A stretch of DNA of 64,000 nucleotides from Methylohalomonas lacus (GCF_024808875.1 NZ_JANUCT010000008.1:1-64000); one strand, 5' to 3'; positions 35,413 through 45,061 are shown, numbered from the stretch's first letter. The notes: a model not told the origin generated them from the letters alone. Program-made: numbers and translations.

Positions 35413-37911
35413 TCAACGCAGCACGGCCAGAGGCGAGTGCTGCAGGACTTTCCAGGTACCGGCCAGGCCGGCCAGCAGTACCACCAGCACGCCGCCGCCG
35501 AGGCCGATGACCCAGATGAGCGGGTTGAACTCGAACGGAATGTTCAGCACCTGCGTGGCCAGCAGCCAGCTGGCCAGCGTTGCGGCCAGGCCCGACAGGG
35601 TACCGGCGACCAGGCCGATCACGGCGAACTCCGCTGCCAGGCCGCGCAGGATCTGCGCGCGGCTGGCGCCCAGGGCGGTCAGCAGTGCGGTCTCGTAGCG
35701 CCGCTCGTCATGGGTCGACTGCATGGCCGCGAACAGCACCAGCAGCCCGGCCAGCAGGGTGAAGCCGAAGACGTATTCCACCGTCTGGATCACCTGTTCC
35801 ATGATCTTCCTGACCTGGGTCAGCAGGGTGTCGACGTCGATGACGGTGGCGCTGGGGTATTGTCGTACCAGCTCGTTGAGCGCGCTTCGATGCTCGGCCG
35901 GCAGGTAGAAGCTGGTGATGTAGGTTGCCGGCTGATCGTCGAGCACACCGGGATTGGCGACGACGAAGAAGTTGACGTTGAACGAGTCCCACTCGACCCA
36001 GCGCAGGTTGCGCACCTGGCCCTGCACCGTTTCCCCGGCGATTTGATAGGTGAGCGTGTCGCCGATTTCAATGCCCAGCGTATCGGCGATGCCTTCTTCC
36101 ACCGAGAACCAGTTCTGATCGGTGCCTTCTTCCGGCCACCAGCGGCCGGCCTCGAGTTTGTTGTCGGCCTGCAGCTGTTCCGCCCACGACAGGTTGAACT
36201 CGCGTTCGGCGAGTCGCCGGGCGCGGCCGTCCGGATAGTCCTGCTCGGCGTCGATCTCGGTGCCATTGATGGCCACCAGACGGCCGCGCACCATCGGATA
36301 GAGGCTGGCATCGACGCCGGCGCGCTGCTTCAGAAAGGCGCTGACGCCCTGCACTTCATCCGGCTGCACGTTAATCAAAAAGTAGTTCGGCGCGTCGTCC
36401 GGCACGCGCTCGCGCCAGCCGTCGAGCAGGTCGGCGCGCACCAGGGTGAGCAGCAGCATCAATGTCAGACCGAGGCCGATGCCGAGTACCTGGGCGGCGC
36501 TGCCGCTGGCGCGGCGCGCCACGTTGGCCAGGCCGAAGCGCCAGGAGATACCGACCCGGGCGCGCAGCCGGCTCAGGCCCCGGATCAGCAGCCAGGCACT
36601 GCCGGCCAGCAATGCGGCGCCGGCCAGCAGACCAAACAGGGTATAGAGGCTGAGTTTCGGATCGCCGCTTTGCCACGGCAGCAGCGCGGCGAGCGCGGCT
36701 ATGGCGAGACCGTAGACGCTGACGGTGCCGAGCGAAACGGGGCCGAGATCGCGGCGCAGCACGCGTCCCGGCGGCACGCTTTTCAGGCTATAGATTTGCG
36801 GCAGGGCGAAGCCGAGCAGGGTAATGAGGCCGATGGCCAGGCCGATGAATACCGGCAACGGTCCGGCAGCCGGTAACGGCCCGGCGACCAGCGCGCCCAT
36901 GAGCGCGGCCAGCCCGTGCTGTGCCAGCCAGCCGATGCCACAGCCGATGAGACCGGCGATCAGGCCCAGCCAGACAAGCTGCAGGGTATAGCTGGCGAGG
37001 ATGAAGTTCTGCGTCGCGCCGAAGCAGCGCAGAATGGCGCAGTAATCGAGGTGCCGGGTTACATAGCGCCGGGTTGCCAGGGCGACGGCGAGTCCGGCCA
37101 GGGCGACGGCGACGATCGCGGCCAGACCGAGGTACTGCTCGGCGCGATCCAGCGCGGTGCGCAGTTCCGGCCGGCCCTCGCGCACGTCCTGGATTTCCAG
37201 GTCGTCCGGCGCGCTGGCCGCCAGCCAGTCGCGCATGCGCTCGACCGCTTCCAGTGGTCCGGCCAGCAACAGGTGATAGTCGAGCCGGCTGCCGGGCTGG
37301 ATCAGTTCGGTGGCCGGTATGTCGGCGAGGTTGATCATGGCGCGCGGCGCGATGTTCAGCAGGTCGCCGCCACGATCCGGTTCATAGGTGAGCACGCGGC
37401 TGACGGTGAACGACTTGGCGCCGATATCGACGCGATCGCCGACAGCCAGCTCCAGTGCCTGCATCAGGCGCGTGTCCAGCCAGACGTTATCGCGCGCCGG
37501 GATCTGATCCGTCTCGTACTCGTCGCCGAAGAGTTGATCGGCGACCCGCAGCCTGCCGATCAGCGGATAGGGTGCGGCGACGGCCTTGAGTTCGGCCAGC
37601 AACAGGTCGTCATCACTGCTGACGGCGCTGCGAAAGGTCAGTGTTTCGGCGTGGCTGAGACCGGCGTCGGCGGCGCGCTGTTTGATCGTATCGGCAATGG
37701 GATCAGCGGATTCCAGGACCAGGTCACCACCGATCAGTTCGCCGGCCTGGCTGGCCAGGGCGCGGCTGATGCGGTCGGTGAAAAAGCCGACGGCGGTGCT
37801 TGCCGCCACGGCGATGACCAGCGCCGCAGCGATCAATCGCAGTTCGCCCGCACGCCAGTCGCGCCGCAGCGCATTCCAGGACCAGCGCGGAATCATCCCT
37901 GGATGCATCAT
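35413..37911 (-). CDS. ABC transporter permease of the YbbP/FtsX family
   Basis: An 832-residue permease with two FtsX-type domains (about 255-370 and 710-825), each of several transmembrane helices, flanking large periplasmic loops. The C-terminus ends with FEFNPLIWVIGLGGGVLVVLLAGLAG. It works with the ATPase next door, whose stop overlaps its start by four bases, and with the divergent lysophospholipase gene; this tesA/ybbA/ybbP arrangement is known from E. coli. Such systems are thought to move lipids or envelope-stress ligands; substrate unproven. Confidence 0.93.
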   Translation of the reverse strand: MMHPGMIPRWSWNALRRDWRAGELRLIAAALVIAVAASTAVGFFTDRISRALASQAGELIGGDLVLESADPIADTIKQRAADAGLSHAETLTFRSAVSSDDDLLLAELKAVAAPYPLIGRLRVADQLFGDEYETDQIPARDNVWLDTRLMQALELAVGDRVDIGAKSFTVSRVLTYEPDRGGDLLNIAPRAMINLADIPATELIQPGSRLDYHLLLAGPLEAVERMRDWLAASAPDDLEIQDVREGRPELRTALDRAEQYLGLAAIVAVALAGLAVALATRRYVTRHLDYCAILRCFGATQNFILASYTLQLVWLGLIAGLIGCGIGWLAQHGLAALMGALVAGPLPAAGPLPVFIGLAIGLITLLGFALPQIYSLKSVPPGRVLRRDLGPVSLGTVSVYGLAIAALAALLPWQSGDPKLSLYTLFGLLAGAALLAGSAWLLIRGLSRLRARVGISWRFGLANVARRASGSAAQVLGIGLGLTLMLLLTLVRADLLDGWRERVPDDAPNYFLINVQPDEVQGVSAFLKQRAGVDASLYPMVRGRLVAINGTEIDAEQDYPDGRARRLAEREFNLSWAEQLQADNKLEAGRWWPEEGTDQNWFSVEEGIADTLGIEIGDTLTYQIAGETVQGQVRNLRWVEWDSFNVNFFVVANPGVLDDQPATYITSFYLPAEHRSALNELVRQYPSATVIDVDTLLTQVRKIMEQVIQTVEYVFGFTLLAGLLVLFAAMQSTHDERRYETALLTALGASRAQILRGLAAEFAVIGLVAGTLSGLAATLASWLLATQVLNIPFEFNPLIWVIGLGGGVLVVLLAGLAGTWKVLQHSPLAVLR

Positions 37912-38579
37912 GCCAGCCGGCCGCCGCTGAGCGTGAGTTGCCGATCGCAGTCGCCGGCGATGCCCGGATCGTGGGTGACCAGCACCAGCGTCGTGCCGCG
38001 TTCACTGTTGAGATTGAACAGCAGGTCCATGACCTGGTGGGCGGTCTTCTGATCGAGGTTGCCGGTGGGTTCGTCGCCGAACAGGATGTTCGGGCTGCCG
38101 GCGAAGGCGCGTGCGATGGCGACGCGCTGCTGTTCGCCGCCGGACAGCTGGTTCGGGTAATGCCCGGTGCGCGCGGCCAGACCGACCTGTTCGAGTTCGT
38201 GTTCGGCTTCGGCGCGGGCATTGCCGTGACCGGCCAGTTCCAGTGGCAGCATGACGTTTTCCAGTGCCGTCAGGCTCGGCAGCAGCTGGAAGGACTGAAA
38301 CACGAAGCCGACCTGCTGGCCGCGCAGTCGCGCGCGGCCGTCTTCATCGAGACTGTTGAGGTCGGTATTATTCAGCAGTACGCGGCCACTGGTCGGTGTA
38401 TCGAGGCCGGCGAGCAGGCCGAGCAGCGTTGATTTGCCGGAACCGGAGACGCCGACGACGGCGACCGTTTCGGCGCGCTGGATGCCGAGATCGATGTCGG
38501 CGAGAATATCGAGATGGCCGCCGGGCCCCTGAACACGTTTACCGAGATTTTCCGCTCGGATAATGGTCTCATCAGTCAT
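37908..38579 (-). CDS. ybbA: ABC transporter ATP-binding protein YbbA-like
   Basis: A 223-residue MacB-type ATPase: Walker [12 protein letters not shown], signature [14 protein letters not shown], Walker [13 protein letters not shown], and the H-loop in VTHD. It powers the YbbP permease, translated as an overlapping pair. The ATG shares its bases with the divergent TesA start (CATG at 38577-38580). The frame is open further upstream, but family start and the pairing support this Met. Confidence 0.95.
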   Translation of the reverse strand: MTDETIIRAENLGKRVQGPGGHLDILADIDLGIQRAETVAVVGVSGSGKSTLLGLLAGLDTPTSGRVLLNNTDLNSLDEDGRARLRGQQVGFVFQSFQLLPSLTALENVMLPLELAGHGNARAEAEHELEQVGLAARTGHYPNQLSGGEQQRVAIARAFAGSPNILFGDEPTGNLDQKTAHQVMDLLFNLNSERGTTLVLVTHDPGIAGDCDRQLTLSGGRLA

Positions 38580-39267
38580 GCTGAAAAATCTGCTCCTGTT
38601 ATTCGTGCTGTTGTCTGCGATCGTGCTGACCGAGGCGACTGCTGCAGCGTCAGCCGACGCGTCTGAACAGCGCACCATTCTAGTGCTTGGCGACAGTCTC
38701 AGTGCCGGTTACGGTATTCCCATGGATGAAGGCTGGGTAGCCTTGCTTGAACAGCGGCTGGCCCAGCAGGCGGAAAACGCAGGTTACCGATACCGTGTGA
38801 TCAACGCCAGCATCAGCGGCGACACTTCGCGCGGCGCGCGCAGCCGTCTCGACCGGATACTCGAACGCCACAAACCTGATGTGGCGATCATTGAGCTTGG
38901 CGGCAATGATGGCCTGCGCGGCATCCAGCCGGATGAAATGCGCCGCAATCTGGCCGTGATCATCGAGAACCTGCAGGACGCGGGCGCCCGTGTCGTGCTG
39001 GTACCGATGAAAATGCCGCCCAACTATGGCCCGGCCTTCACGAAAAAGTTCGAGGCGGTCTACGAGCAACTGGCGAACGAGTATGATCTCGTGCTCAGCC
39101 AGTTTATCCTCCATGACATCGCTGAACATCCCGAGCTGATGCAGGAGGATGGTATACACCCGACCGCCGCGGCGCAGTCGCGCATGCTGGCCAATATATG
39201 GCCGGTGCTGAAGCAGATACTGCCGTTGCCTGACGCTGCCAATAATCAATCGACCGAGCCATTATGA
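38578..39267 (+). CDS. tesA: Multifunctional esterase/lysophospholipase TesA
   Basis: A 229-residue SGNH hydrolase with a signal peptide (LLLLFVLLSAIVLTEATAAA). Block I is VLGDSLSAGYG with the catalytic Ser, block III LGGNDGLRG with Asn, block V DGIHPTAAAQ with catalytic Asp and His. Periplasmic thioesterase I/arylesterase/lysophospholipase L1 with broad acyl-ester specificity. Starts head-to-head with ybbA. An upstream ATG at 38563 is possible. The stop overlaps the Nudix gene by four bases. Confidence 0.95.
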   Translation: MLKNLLLLFVLLSAIVLTEATAAASADASEQRTILVLGDSLSAGYGIPMDEGWVALLEQRLAQQAENAGYRYRVINASISGDTSRGARSRLDRILERHKPDVAIIELGGNDGLRGIQPDEMRRNLAVIIENLQDAGARVVLVPMKMPPNYGPAFTKKFEAVYEQLANEYDLVLSQFILHDIAEHPELMQEDGIHPTAAAQSRMLANIWPVLKQILPLPDAANNQSTEPL

Positions 39268-39839
39268 AATACTGCAGTCAGTGTGGTGCCGTCGTTGCCC
39301 TGAAAACGCCGCCGGCGGATAACCGGCCACGCTACATCTGCGACAGCTGCGAAACCATTCATTACCAGAATCCCAAGGTTGTTGCCGGTTGCCTGGTCGA
39401 AGCCAATGACGGTCGCATCCTGCTGTGCCGGCGTGCAATCGAACCGCGTTACGGTTACTGGACACTGCCGGCCGGTTTCATGGAACTGGGTGAGACCACC
39501 ATCGAGGCGGCGCTGCGCGAAACGCTGGAAGAGGCCGAGGCCAGGGTGCAACTCGACGGCCTGTTTGCGGTGTTCAATCTGCCGCACGTCGATCAGGTCT
39601 ACATGATGTTCCGCTCGCGGCTGCTCGACGGCCGATTCGGCGCCGGCGACGAGTCGCTGGAAGCCAGCTTGTTCAGCCAGGACGCCATTCCCTGGCAGGA
39701 ACTGGCGTTTTCAACGATCTACCATACCCTGCGGCTGTACTACGAAGATCAGGCGCACGGCCGTTACCGCGTGCATACCGGTGATATTATCAAGCTTGAT
39801 GAAGGACGCTACGAATTACGCAGTGGTCCAGCGGTATGA
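39264..39839 (+). CDS. Nudix hydrolase with N-terminal zinc ribbon
   Basis: A 191-residue protein with a zinc ribbon (CSQCG at 4-8, CDSCE near 30) as in NudC-type enzymes. It continues with the Nudix box GFMELGETTIEAALRETLEEAE, complete for the REXXEE catalytic set though the last Gly is replaced by Ala. Likely an NADH or ADP-ribose pyrophosphatase. It overlaps tesA by four bases, suggesting co-expression. Confidence 0.85.
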   Translation: MKYCSQCGAVVALKTPPADNRPRYICDSCETIHYQNPKVVAGCLVEANDGRILLCRRAIEPRYGYWTLPAGFMELGETTIEAALRETLEEAEARVQLDGLFAVFNLPHVDQVYMMFRSRLLDGRFGAGDESLEASLFSQDAIPWQELAFSTIYHTLRLYYEDQAHGRYRVHTGDIIKLDEGRYELRSGPAV

Positions 39840-39845
39840 TAGCCA

Positions 39846-40523
39846 CTAATCAGTAGCTATAGTGTCGCTGTGTTCAAGCGCCTGCAACGGTTCCATGACG
39901 TCATCGGCGGTGAGTACCATGAATGTGCCCAGTGGCACGCCGGCCTCCTTAAGCATGACCGCCGTCCAGCGATTACAGTTGTTGAACGCATGAAACAGTC
40001 CGGTAGCGGCGAAGAAGCGGCTGTTACCGTAGAGCCCCTGGCCGATCTCGATAATATGATCGTCATTATCGCGACTGAAACTGTCGGCAATCCGCGCGAT
40101 CATCGCCCGGTAGCCCGCTTCGCTGACTGTCAGTTCGACCACCTGCCCATGGCGGAAGTAATCGCCCGGCATGCTCGGCAGGGCGACCACATGCAGGGCT
40201 GAAGCCGTTGGCAACAGCCCGGCACGCAGCGTCAGCCACAGATTGCCTTCACCCGCTTGGTAGAAACGCCGATCGCCCCAGCCGATTTCGTACCAGCCGG
40301 TGGCGTCCGCCGCCGGGAAATGATCCTCCAGAAAAGCCAGCGCCCCGGGCTGCCGGGCCGGAATGACGATGCCGGTATGCCAGCCGTGGCTGACGACGTA
40401 GATCGTCACGTCCGGTGCTGCAGTTCGGTCCGTACGCGGTTCGGCCGCGCCGGCACAGCCGGCCAGCAGCGACAGCAACAATGGCCCGATCAGGTGCCGG
40501 CCGTGTTTGAGTATCGAATGCAT
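39846..40523 (-). CDS. DUF2459 family putative lipoprotein
   Basis: A 225-residue protein with lipobox LLAGC (Cys23) after a short hydrophobic segment, so it is probably a lipoprotein. VTIYVVSHGWHTGIVIP, WYEIGWGDRRFYQ, and NNCNRWTAVMLKEAGVPL match DUF2459, which carries a conserved Cys-His arrangement reminiscent of papain-like folds. Function unknown. Convergent with the Nudix gene. Confidence 0.82.
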   Translation of the reverse strand: MHSILKHGRHLIGPLLLSLLAGCAGAAEPRTDRTAAPDVTIYVVSHGWHTGIVIPARQPGALAFLEDHFPAADATGWYEIGWGDRRFYQAGEGNLWLTLRAGLLPTASALHVVALPSMPGDYFRHGQVVELTVSEAGYRAMIARIADSFSRDNDDHIIEIGQGLYGNSRFFAATGLFHAFNNCNRWTAVMLKEAGVPLGTFMVLTADDVMEPLQALEHSDTIATD

Positions 40524-40590
40524 GCGCTTTACGGGAACCTCGTTCGCCTGTCAGGGTTCCTAGTAAAATAATCATAACAGGTGCAAGTCG

Positions 40591-41955
40591 ATGTCGGATG
40601 CCCAACCCTCGCGTTTCAGCCAGCGGGTCAGCCGCTGGCTGCGGCCACTGGTGCCGCTGGAAGCCCAGGAAGTGGCCGCAGTCTTCTGGTCGTTCGTGTA
40701 CTTTTTCTGCCTGTTGGGCGGCTATTACATTCTGCGTCCCGTGCGCGACGAGATGGGGATTATCGGCGGCGTCGAGAATCTGCAGTGGCTGTTTACCGGC
40801 ACCTTCGTCGCCATGCTGGCGGCGGTACCCCTGTTCGCCTGGGTCGCGGCGCGTTATCCGCGGCGTACCTTCGTGCCGCTGGTGTATTACTTCTTCATCG
40901 CCAATATTCTGATCTTCTATGCGCTGTTCAAGCTCGATATCACCGATGCGGTGATCGCACGTGCCTTCTTTATATGGACCAGTGTGTTCAACCTGTTCGT
41001 CGTGTCAGTGTTCTGGAGCTTCATGGCGGACATCTATTCAACGGCGCAGGCGCGCCGGTTGTTCGGTTTCATCGCCGCCGGCGGCTCCGTCGGCGCCATC
41101 GCCGGCCCGGGAATGACCGCCCTGATCGCACCGGCGCTGGGTCCGATCAACCTGCTACCGGTAGCCGCCGGCGTTCTCGCATTGGCGCTGATCGCAATCC
41201 ACCAGCTGCGCGACTGGGACATCCACGTCGCGCATGATCCCGGCACCGCCGAGCAGCATGAAAATCCGATTGGTGGCGGCATCCTGACCGGTGTCAAGAA
41301 AGTCATCGCCAGTCCCTACCTGATCGGCATCGTCGGCTTCATCCTGTTTTACACGACGCTGGCGACGTTCCTGTATTTCCAGCAGGCGCATCTGATCGAG
41401 GACGCGTTTAGCGATTCGGGTCAGCGTACCGCGGTGTTTGCCTGGATCGATTTCAGCGTCAACGCCCTGACCATAGTCGGCCAGGTGTTGATCACCCACC
41501 GGCTTGTGACCCGTTTCGGCGTCGGCGTGACGCTGGCCTTCGTGCCACTCGTGTTGTTGATCGGCTTTGCCTCGCTGGCAGTGGCGCCGATACTGGTTGT
41601 GCTGCTTGCCGTACAGGTACTGCGTCGCGCCGGCAACTACGCACTGACCAAGCCGGCGCGCGAGATGCTGTTTACCGTGCTCGACCGCGAGTCGAAATAC
41701 AAATCCAAGAACTTTATCGATACGGTGGTCTACCGCGGCGGCGATGCGGTTGCCGGCTGGATATTCGCCGGTCTTATGGCGCTGGGCATCGGCCTCGGCG
41801 GTGTCGCCGCGGTGGCGGTGCCACTGGCGGTTGGATGGATCGCGCTGGCCCTGTGGCTGGGACGGCGCTACGAGGGTAATCAGGACGGCCAGGACAGCGA
41901 CACGGCCAGGCATAAACCGGCGGCGACCGCCGCCGAAGCGAATCAGGAGGTTTGA
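40591..41955 (+). CDS. ATP:ADP antiporter-like MFS carrier
   Basis: A 454-residue polytopic protein with FVYFFCLLGGYYILRPVRDEMG at the start and WSFMADIYSTAQARRLFGFIAAGGSVGAIAGP. Both stretches are typical of the NTT/AAA (ATP:ADP antiporter-like) branch of the major facilitator superfamily. Twelve hydrophobic segments. The well-known members exchange nucleotides in intracellular bacteria and plastids; free-living bacteria carry relatives of unproven substrate, so I make no nucleotide-transport claim. Confidence 0.75.
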   Translation: MSDAQPSRFSQRVSRWLRPLVPLEAQEVAAVFWSFVYFFCLLGGYYILRPVRDEMGIIGGVENLQWLFTGTFVAMLAAVPLFAWVAARYPRRTFVPLVYYFFIANILIFYALFKLDITDAVIARAFFIWTSVFNLFVVSVFWSFMADIYSTAQARRLFGFIAAGGSVGAIAGPGMTALIAPALGPINLLPVAAGVLALALIAIHQLRDWDIHVAHDPGTAEQHENPIGGGILTGVKKVIASPYLIGIVGFILFYTTLATFLYFQQAHLIEDAFSDSGQRTAVFAWIDFSVNALTIVGQVLITHRLVTRFGVGVTLAFVPLVLLIGFASLAVAPILVVLLAVQVLRRAGNYALTKPAREMLFTVLDRESKYKSKNFIDTVVYRGGDAVAGWIFAGLMALGIGLGGVAAVAVPLAVGWIALALWLGRRYEGNQDGQDSDTARHKPAATAAEANQEV

Positions 41956-41957
41956 TC

Positions 41958-42941
41958 ATGCAACATGACAATGGCAATAAGCGGCGTCGCCAGTTTCTGA
42001 AATTGCTTGGTCTCGGCGGTGCCAGCCTGGGACTGGCCGGCCGTGGCCTGTGGCCGGATGCGGCGACGGCGGCCGACAATGCGCTGGCCGGGCGTTCCAC
42101 CGGGGACATCATCAAGCGCACGATACCTTCATCGGGCGAACAGGTTCCGGCCGTCGGCCTCGGCACCGCGCGCACCATGGATGCCGGCCGCGTCAGCAAT
42201 CTGGCCGCAGCCAAGCTGCAGGAACTGACCGAAGTCATTCGTCTGTTTCATGCCCACGGCGCAAGCCTTATAGATACTTCGCCGATGTACGGTACCGCCG
42301 AGGAAGTCGTCGGCCATATCGTCAATGAACTCGACCTCGGCGACGATATCTTCATGGCAACCAAGGTCTGGACCGACGGGCGCGAGCCCGGCATCGAACA
42401 GATGAACCAGTCCATGGACTTGTTGCATAGCAGACCCATGGACCTCATGCAGATCCACAACCTCGTCGACTGGCGCACGCATTACAAGACGCTGCGCGAC
42501 TGGAAAGACGCGGGACGCGTTCGCTATATCGGCGTCACGCATTATCGCAGCGATGTCCACGCCGAACTCGAAGACGTTTTGAAAAGCGAAACGTTCGACT
42601 TCGTCCAGTTCAACTACAATATTCTTGATCGTAACGCCGAGCAGCGCTTGTTGCCGCTGTGCCAGGACAAGGGGATCGCGGTGTTGATTAATGAGCCGTT
42701 CGAGAAGGGCAGTCTGTTCGGTAAAACCAATGGCCGCGAACTGCCGGAATGGATGCGGGAATTCGCCGATTCCTGGGCGCAGGTCTTTCTCAAGTTCATC
42801 ATCGCCCATCCGGCAGTGACGTGCCCGATACCGGCGACCAGCGATCCGAAGCACGTCGTTGATAATGTCATGGCCGCTTACGGCAACCTGCCGGACGAGA
42901 ACCAGCGCCGGCGTATCGTGAAATACATTCAGGGATTATGA
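41958..42941 (+). CDS. Aldo/keto reductase with Tat signal
   Basis: A 327-residue protein with a twin-arginine signal KRRRQFLKLLG followed by a hydrophobic stretch and ATAAD cleavage-like site, so export in a folded, cofactor-loaded state is likely. The aldo/keto reductase signature is visible: SLIDTSPMYGTAEEVVG (catalytic Asp and Tyr), ATKVWTDG (Lys), LMQIHNLVDW (His). AGGAGG lies 7 bp before the ATG, making this start firm. The gene start overlaps the antiporter-like stop by close spacing. Confidence 0.93.
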   Translation: MQHDNGNKRRRQFLKLLGLGGASLGLAGRGLWPDAATAADNALAGRSTGDIIKRTIPSSGEQVPAVGLGTARTMDAGRVSNLAAAKLQELTEVIRLFHAHGASLIDTSPMYGTAEEVVGHIVNELDLGDDIFMATKVWTDGREPGIEQMNQSMDLLHSRPMDLMQIHNLVDWRTHYKTLRDWKDAGRVRYIGVTHYRSDVHAELEDVLKSETFDFVQFNYNILDRNAEQRLLPLCQDKGIAVLINEPFEKGSLFGKTNGRELPEWMREFADSWAQVFLKFIIAHPAVTCPIPATSDPKHVVDNVMAAYGNLPDENQRRRIVKYIQGL

Positions 42942-43050
42942 TGTTTGCCCGCTATGGGCTGTACCGCCTTGTCCGATAACCGGGCTAACATTGTTGAGCA
43001 ACCGGCTTGTAATTCCCGTCTGTTGCAGCATATTCTGTCACCAAAATAAT

Positions 43051-43087
43051 AAGCGGGAACCACATGCGCTGCATGTGGTTCCCGCTT
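43051..43087 (+). promoter_or_regulatory. Perfect 17-bp hairpin upstream of DUF3311/symporter
   Basis: Arms AAGCGGGAACCACATGC and its perfect complement enclose a GCT loop. It ends 34 bases before the DUF3311 ATG. There is no poly-T run after it on the plus strand, so a simple rho-independent terminator for the upstream aldo/keto reductase gene is not a full explanation; on the minus strand ATTATTTT follows but there is no gene to terminate. It may terminate weakly, stabilise mRNA ends or be a regulatory leader. Confidence 0.6.
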
Positions 43088-43121
43088 TGATAAACAATAA
43101 TATCGAATCTCGGGGAAGTGT

Positions 43122-43355
43122 ATGCGTGCTGCCGTATTCGTGTTGCTGATTCTGGCAACCACCACCCTGTCTACCTTGCCGTTCGTGTTCCAGTGGTCCA
43201 ATCGAATCGAACCCACACTGCTGGGCCTGCCTTTTGCTTTCCTCTGGCAGTTCGGTCTGGCATTACTGGCCGCGATATTTTTTGTCGGCTGGTACCTGGC
43301 TGATAAACGGCGCGGCCGGCTGGATGTCGATGTGACCATGGGGGATCGCCGATGA
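43122..43355 (+). CDS. DUF3311 small membrane protein
   Basis: A 77-residue protein with two hydrophobic segments (VFVLLILATTTLSTLPFVF; LPFAFLWQFGLALLAAIFFVGWYL), the layout of DUF3311. This family is usually found directly before sodium:solute symporters, as here, where the stop overlaps the next ATG by four bases (ATGA). Probably an accessory or helper subunit (inference from position). Confidence 0.85.
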   Translation: MRAAVFVLLILATTTLSTLPFVFQWSNRIEPTLLGLPFAFLWQFGLALLAAIFFVGWYLADKRRGRLDVDVTMGDRR

Positions 43356-44842
43356 TCCCCATGCTGATGATCGCCGCTTTCCTCGGCCTGCTCCTGCTGA
43401 TCAATCGACACCAGCTTGGTGTTAATACACTCAACGATTACGCTACCGCCAGCCACAGCATCGGCGTGCTCGGCATTACTTTCGGTTTCCTGGCAACCTG
43501 GTATGTTGGTGCCGGTTACACTGTGTTTTCCGGCTTTGCCGTCAGCTACGGCATGATCGGCATGTATGTTATCCCCTATGGCATCATCACGCTGCTGGTC
43601 ATGTACCTGGTGGCCGAGAAGTCATTCATCTGGGGCAAGAAATACAATCTGCGCACGCAGTCGGAATTGCTTGGGCTGCGTTATCGCAGTGATTTTATTC
43701 GTATACTGACCGGCTTTGCCGGTGTCGCACTGTCAATTCCGTGGCTGCTCATGGAGTGGTACACGATCGGTTACGTGTTCAACTATGCCACCGAGGGATT
43801 GATCAGCCCACTGGTCGGCATGGTTATCGGGATAGCAGTGGTGGTTTCATACGTGGCGTTGGGCGGCATGCGTTCGGTGGTGACCGCCAACATCATTCAG
43901 GGTCTGTACATGATGTTCGCTGGATCGGCGGTCCTGATATGGGTGCTGTACAGTGAACTTGGCGGCTTGCAGGGTGCCATGCAGCGTCTGCAGACGCATG
44001 CTCCCGAAGCGCTGACCTATCCCGGCCCGGGCTGGGAACTGTCGCCGAACTACTGGACCGCGATCGTGCTGACCAGCGGTCTCGGCGGTTTTATGTGGCC
44101 GTGGGTCTATAACAAACTTTTTGCTGCCGACAGTATCCGCACCATCAAACAGTCGGTGCTGTTCGCGCCCATACTGGGCATACTGTCATTCGGGCTGCTG
44201 ATCATCGTTGCTATGGCGCTGCATCCGCTGCCGTTCGCGCAGGAGAATCCGCAGCAGGCATTGCTGTGGATTCATGCCGAAGCGGGTGTCTGGCCGCTGG
44301 CATTTTTCGCCGTGTTGGTTATGGCGGCCAGCCTCGGTACCGTCAGCGGCATTCTCAACGCCATGTCGACGGCGATCTCCGGTGACATGGCACAGGTCCT
44401 GAAGCGTGACATCAGCGAGCGTAGTGCGTTGACCATCGCTCGCTGGTCGGTGGTCCTCATCGGTCTCGGCGCCCTGGCCGGCGCCTATGTGCGCGAGGGG
44501 CTCCTGGTGTTCCTGGCATTGATGACCTACCAGGGCATGATCGTATTGTCGCCGGTCGTGCTGCTGGGACTGTACTGGAAACGTGCCAACCGCGGCGGCG
44601 CCGTCATCGGTTTTCTGCTCGGCATGGCGGTATCGTTCGGCCTGACGCTGGCGGAGCCAGCCTTCATCCAGACTTACGGCTGGACGCCGGGTGTTTACGG
44701 TTTCCTGATCACGCTCGGCATCATGCTGGTGGCCGGTTTTTGCCGGCCGGTCGAGGCGCATGTGCATACGCTTTGGCAGGATATTGCCGAAGCCCGCGGC
44801 TGCACCAGGCAGCCGGTCGGGGGCATGTTAGCGGCGCAGTGA
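43352..44842 (+). CDS. Sodium:solute symporter family transporter
   Basis: A 496-residue polytopic membrane protein of the SSS family with YCTSHSIG-like TASHSIGVLGITFGFLATWYVGAGYTVFSG, FVSYG-like AVSYGMIGMYVIPYG and TVSGILNAMSTAISGDM. It takes up a small solute with Na+; substrate cannot be told. It is translationally coupled to DUF3311. The 3' end overlaps the convergent small gene below. Confidence 0.9.
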   Translation: MIPMLMIAAFLGLLLLINRHQLGVNTLNDYATASHSIGVLGITFGFLATWYVGAGYTVFSGFAVSYGMIGMYVIPYGIITLLVMYLVAEKSFIWGKKYNLRTQSELLGLRYRSDFIRILTGFAGVALSIPWLLMEWYTIGYVFNYATEGLISPLVGMVIGIAVVVSYVALGGMRSVVTANIIQGLYMMFAGSAVLIWVLYSELGGLQGAMQRLQTHAPEALTYPGPGWELSPNYWTAIVLTSGLGGFMWPWVYNKLFAADSIRTIKQSVLFAPILGILSFGLLIIVAMALHPLPFAQENPQQALLWIHAEAGVWPLAFFAVLVMAASLGTVSGILNAMSTAISGDMAQVLKRDISERSALTIARWSVVLIGLGALAGAYVREGLLVFLALMTYQGMIVLSPVVLLGLYWKRANRGGAVIGFLLGMAVSFGLTLAEPAFIQTYGWTPGVYGFLITLGIMLVAGFCRPVEAHVHTLWQDIAEARGCTRQPVGGMLAAQ

Positions 44843-45061
44843 CAGTAATAGTTCGATGATGCCGATGACGATGCCGACAAGTCCCAGCAGCATACCAGCA
44901 ACGGCCAGCAGGCCCAGGCCGATGGGATTGCCGTCCGCCGGTCCGAACAGGATATAAAGCAGTAATGGCAGCAGCGACAGTAGCGCCAGGCCTGTCGCTA
45001 CCACGATGATTTTTAGTCCGAGCGGATTATTGTCGGTCAGAAAGCGCGTGGTCTTGTTCAC
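44828..45061 (-). CDS. Small two-helix membrane protein
   Basis: A 77-residue protein with two strongly hydrophobic segments (IIVVATGLALLSLLPLLLYI; GLGLLAVAGMLLGLVGIVIGI) and charged ends. No family recognised. Its start overlaps the stop of the 71-residue gene upstream on the same strand by four bases (ATGA), so the two are coupled. The 3' end overlaps the symporter end by 15 bp. Confidence 0.55.
   Translation of the reverse strand: MNKTTRFLTDNNPLGLKIIVVATGLALLSLLPLLLYILFGPADGNPIGLGLLAVAGMLLGLVGIVIGIIELLLSLRR

Noticed and set aside
35437-36876. 479-codon frame antisense to the YbbP permease
   Set aside because: Gln/Ala/Gly-rich shadow frame with no domain; the permease explains the region.
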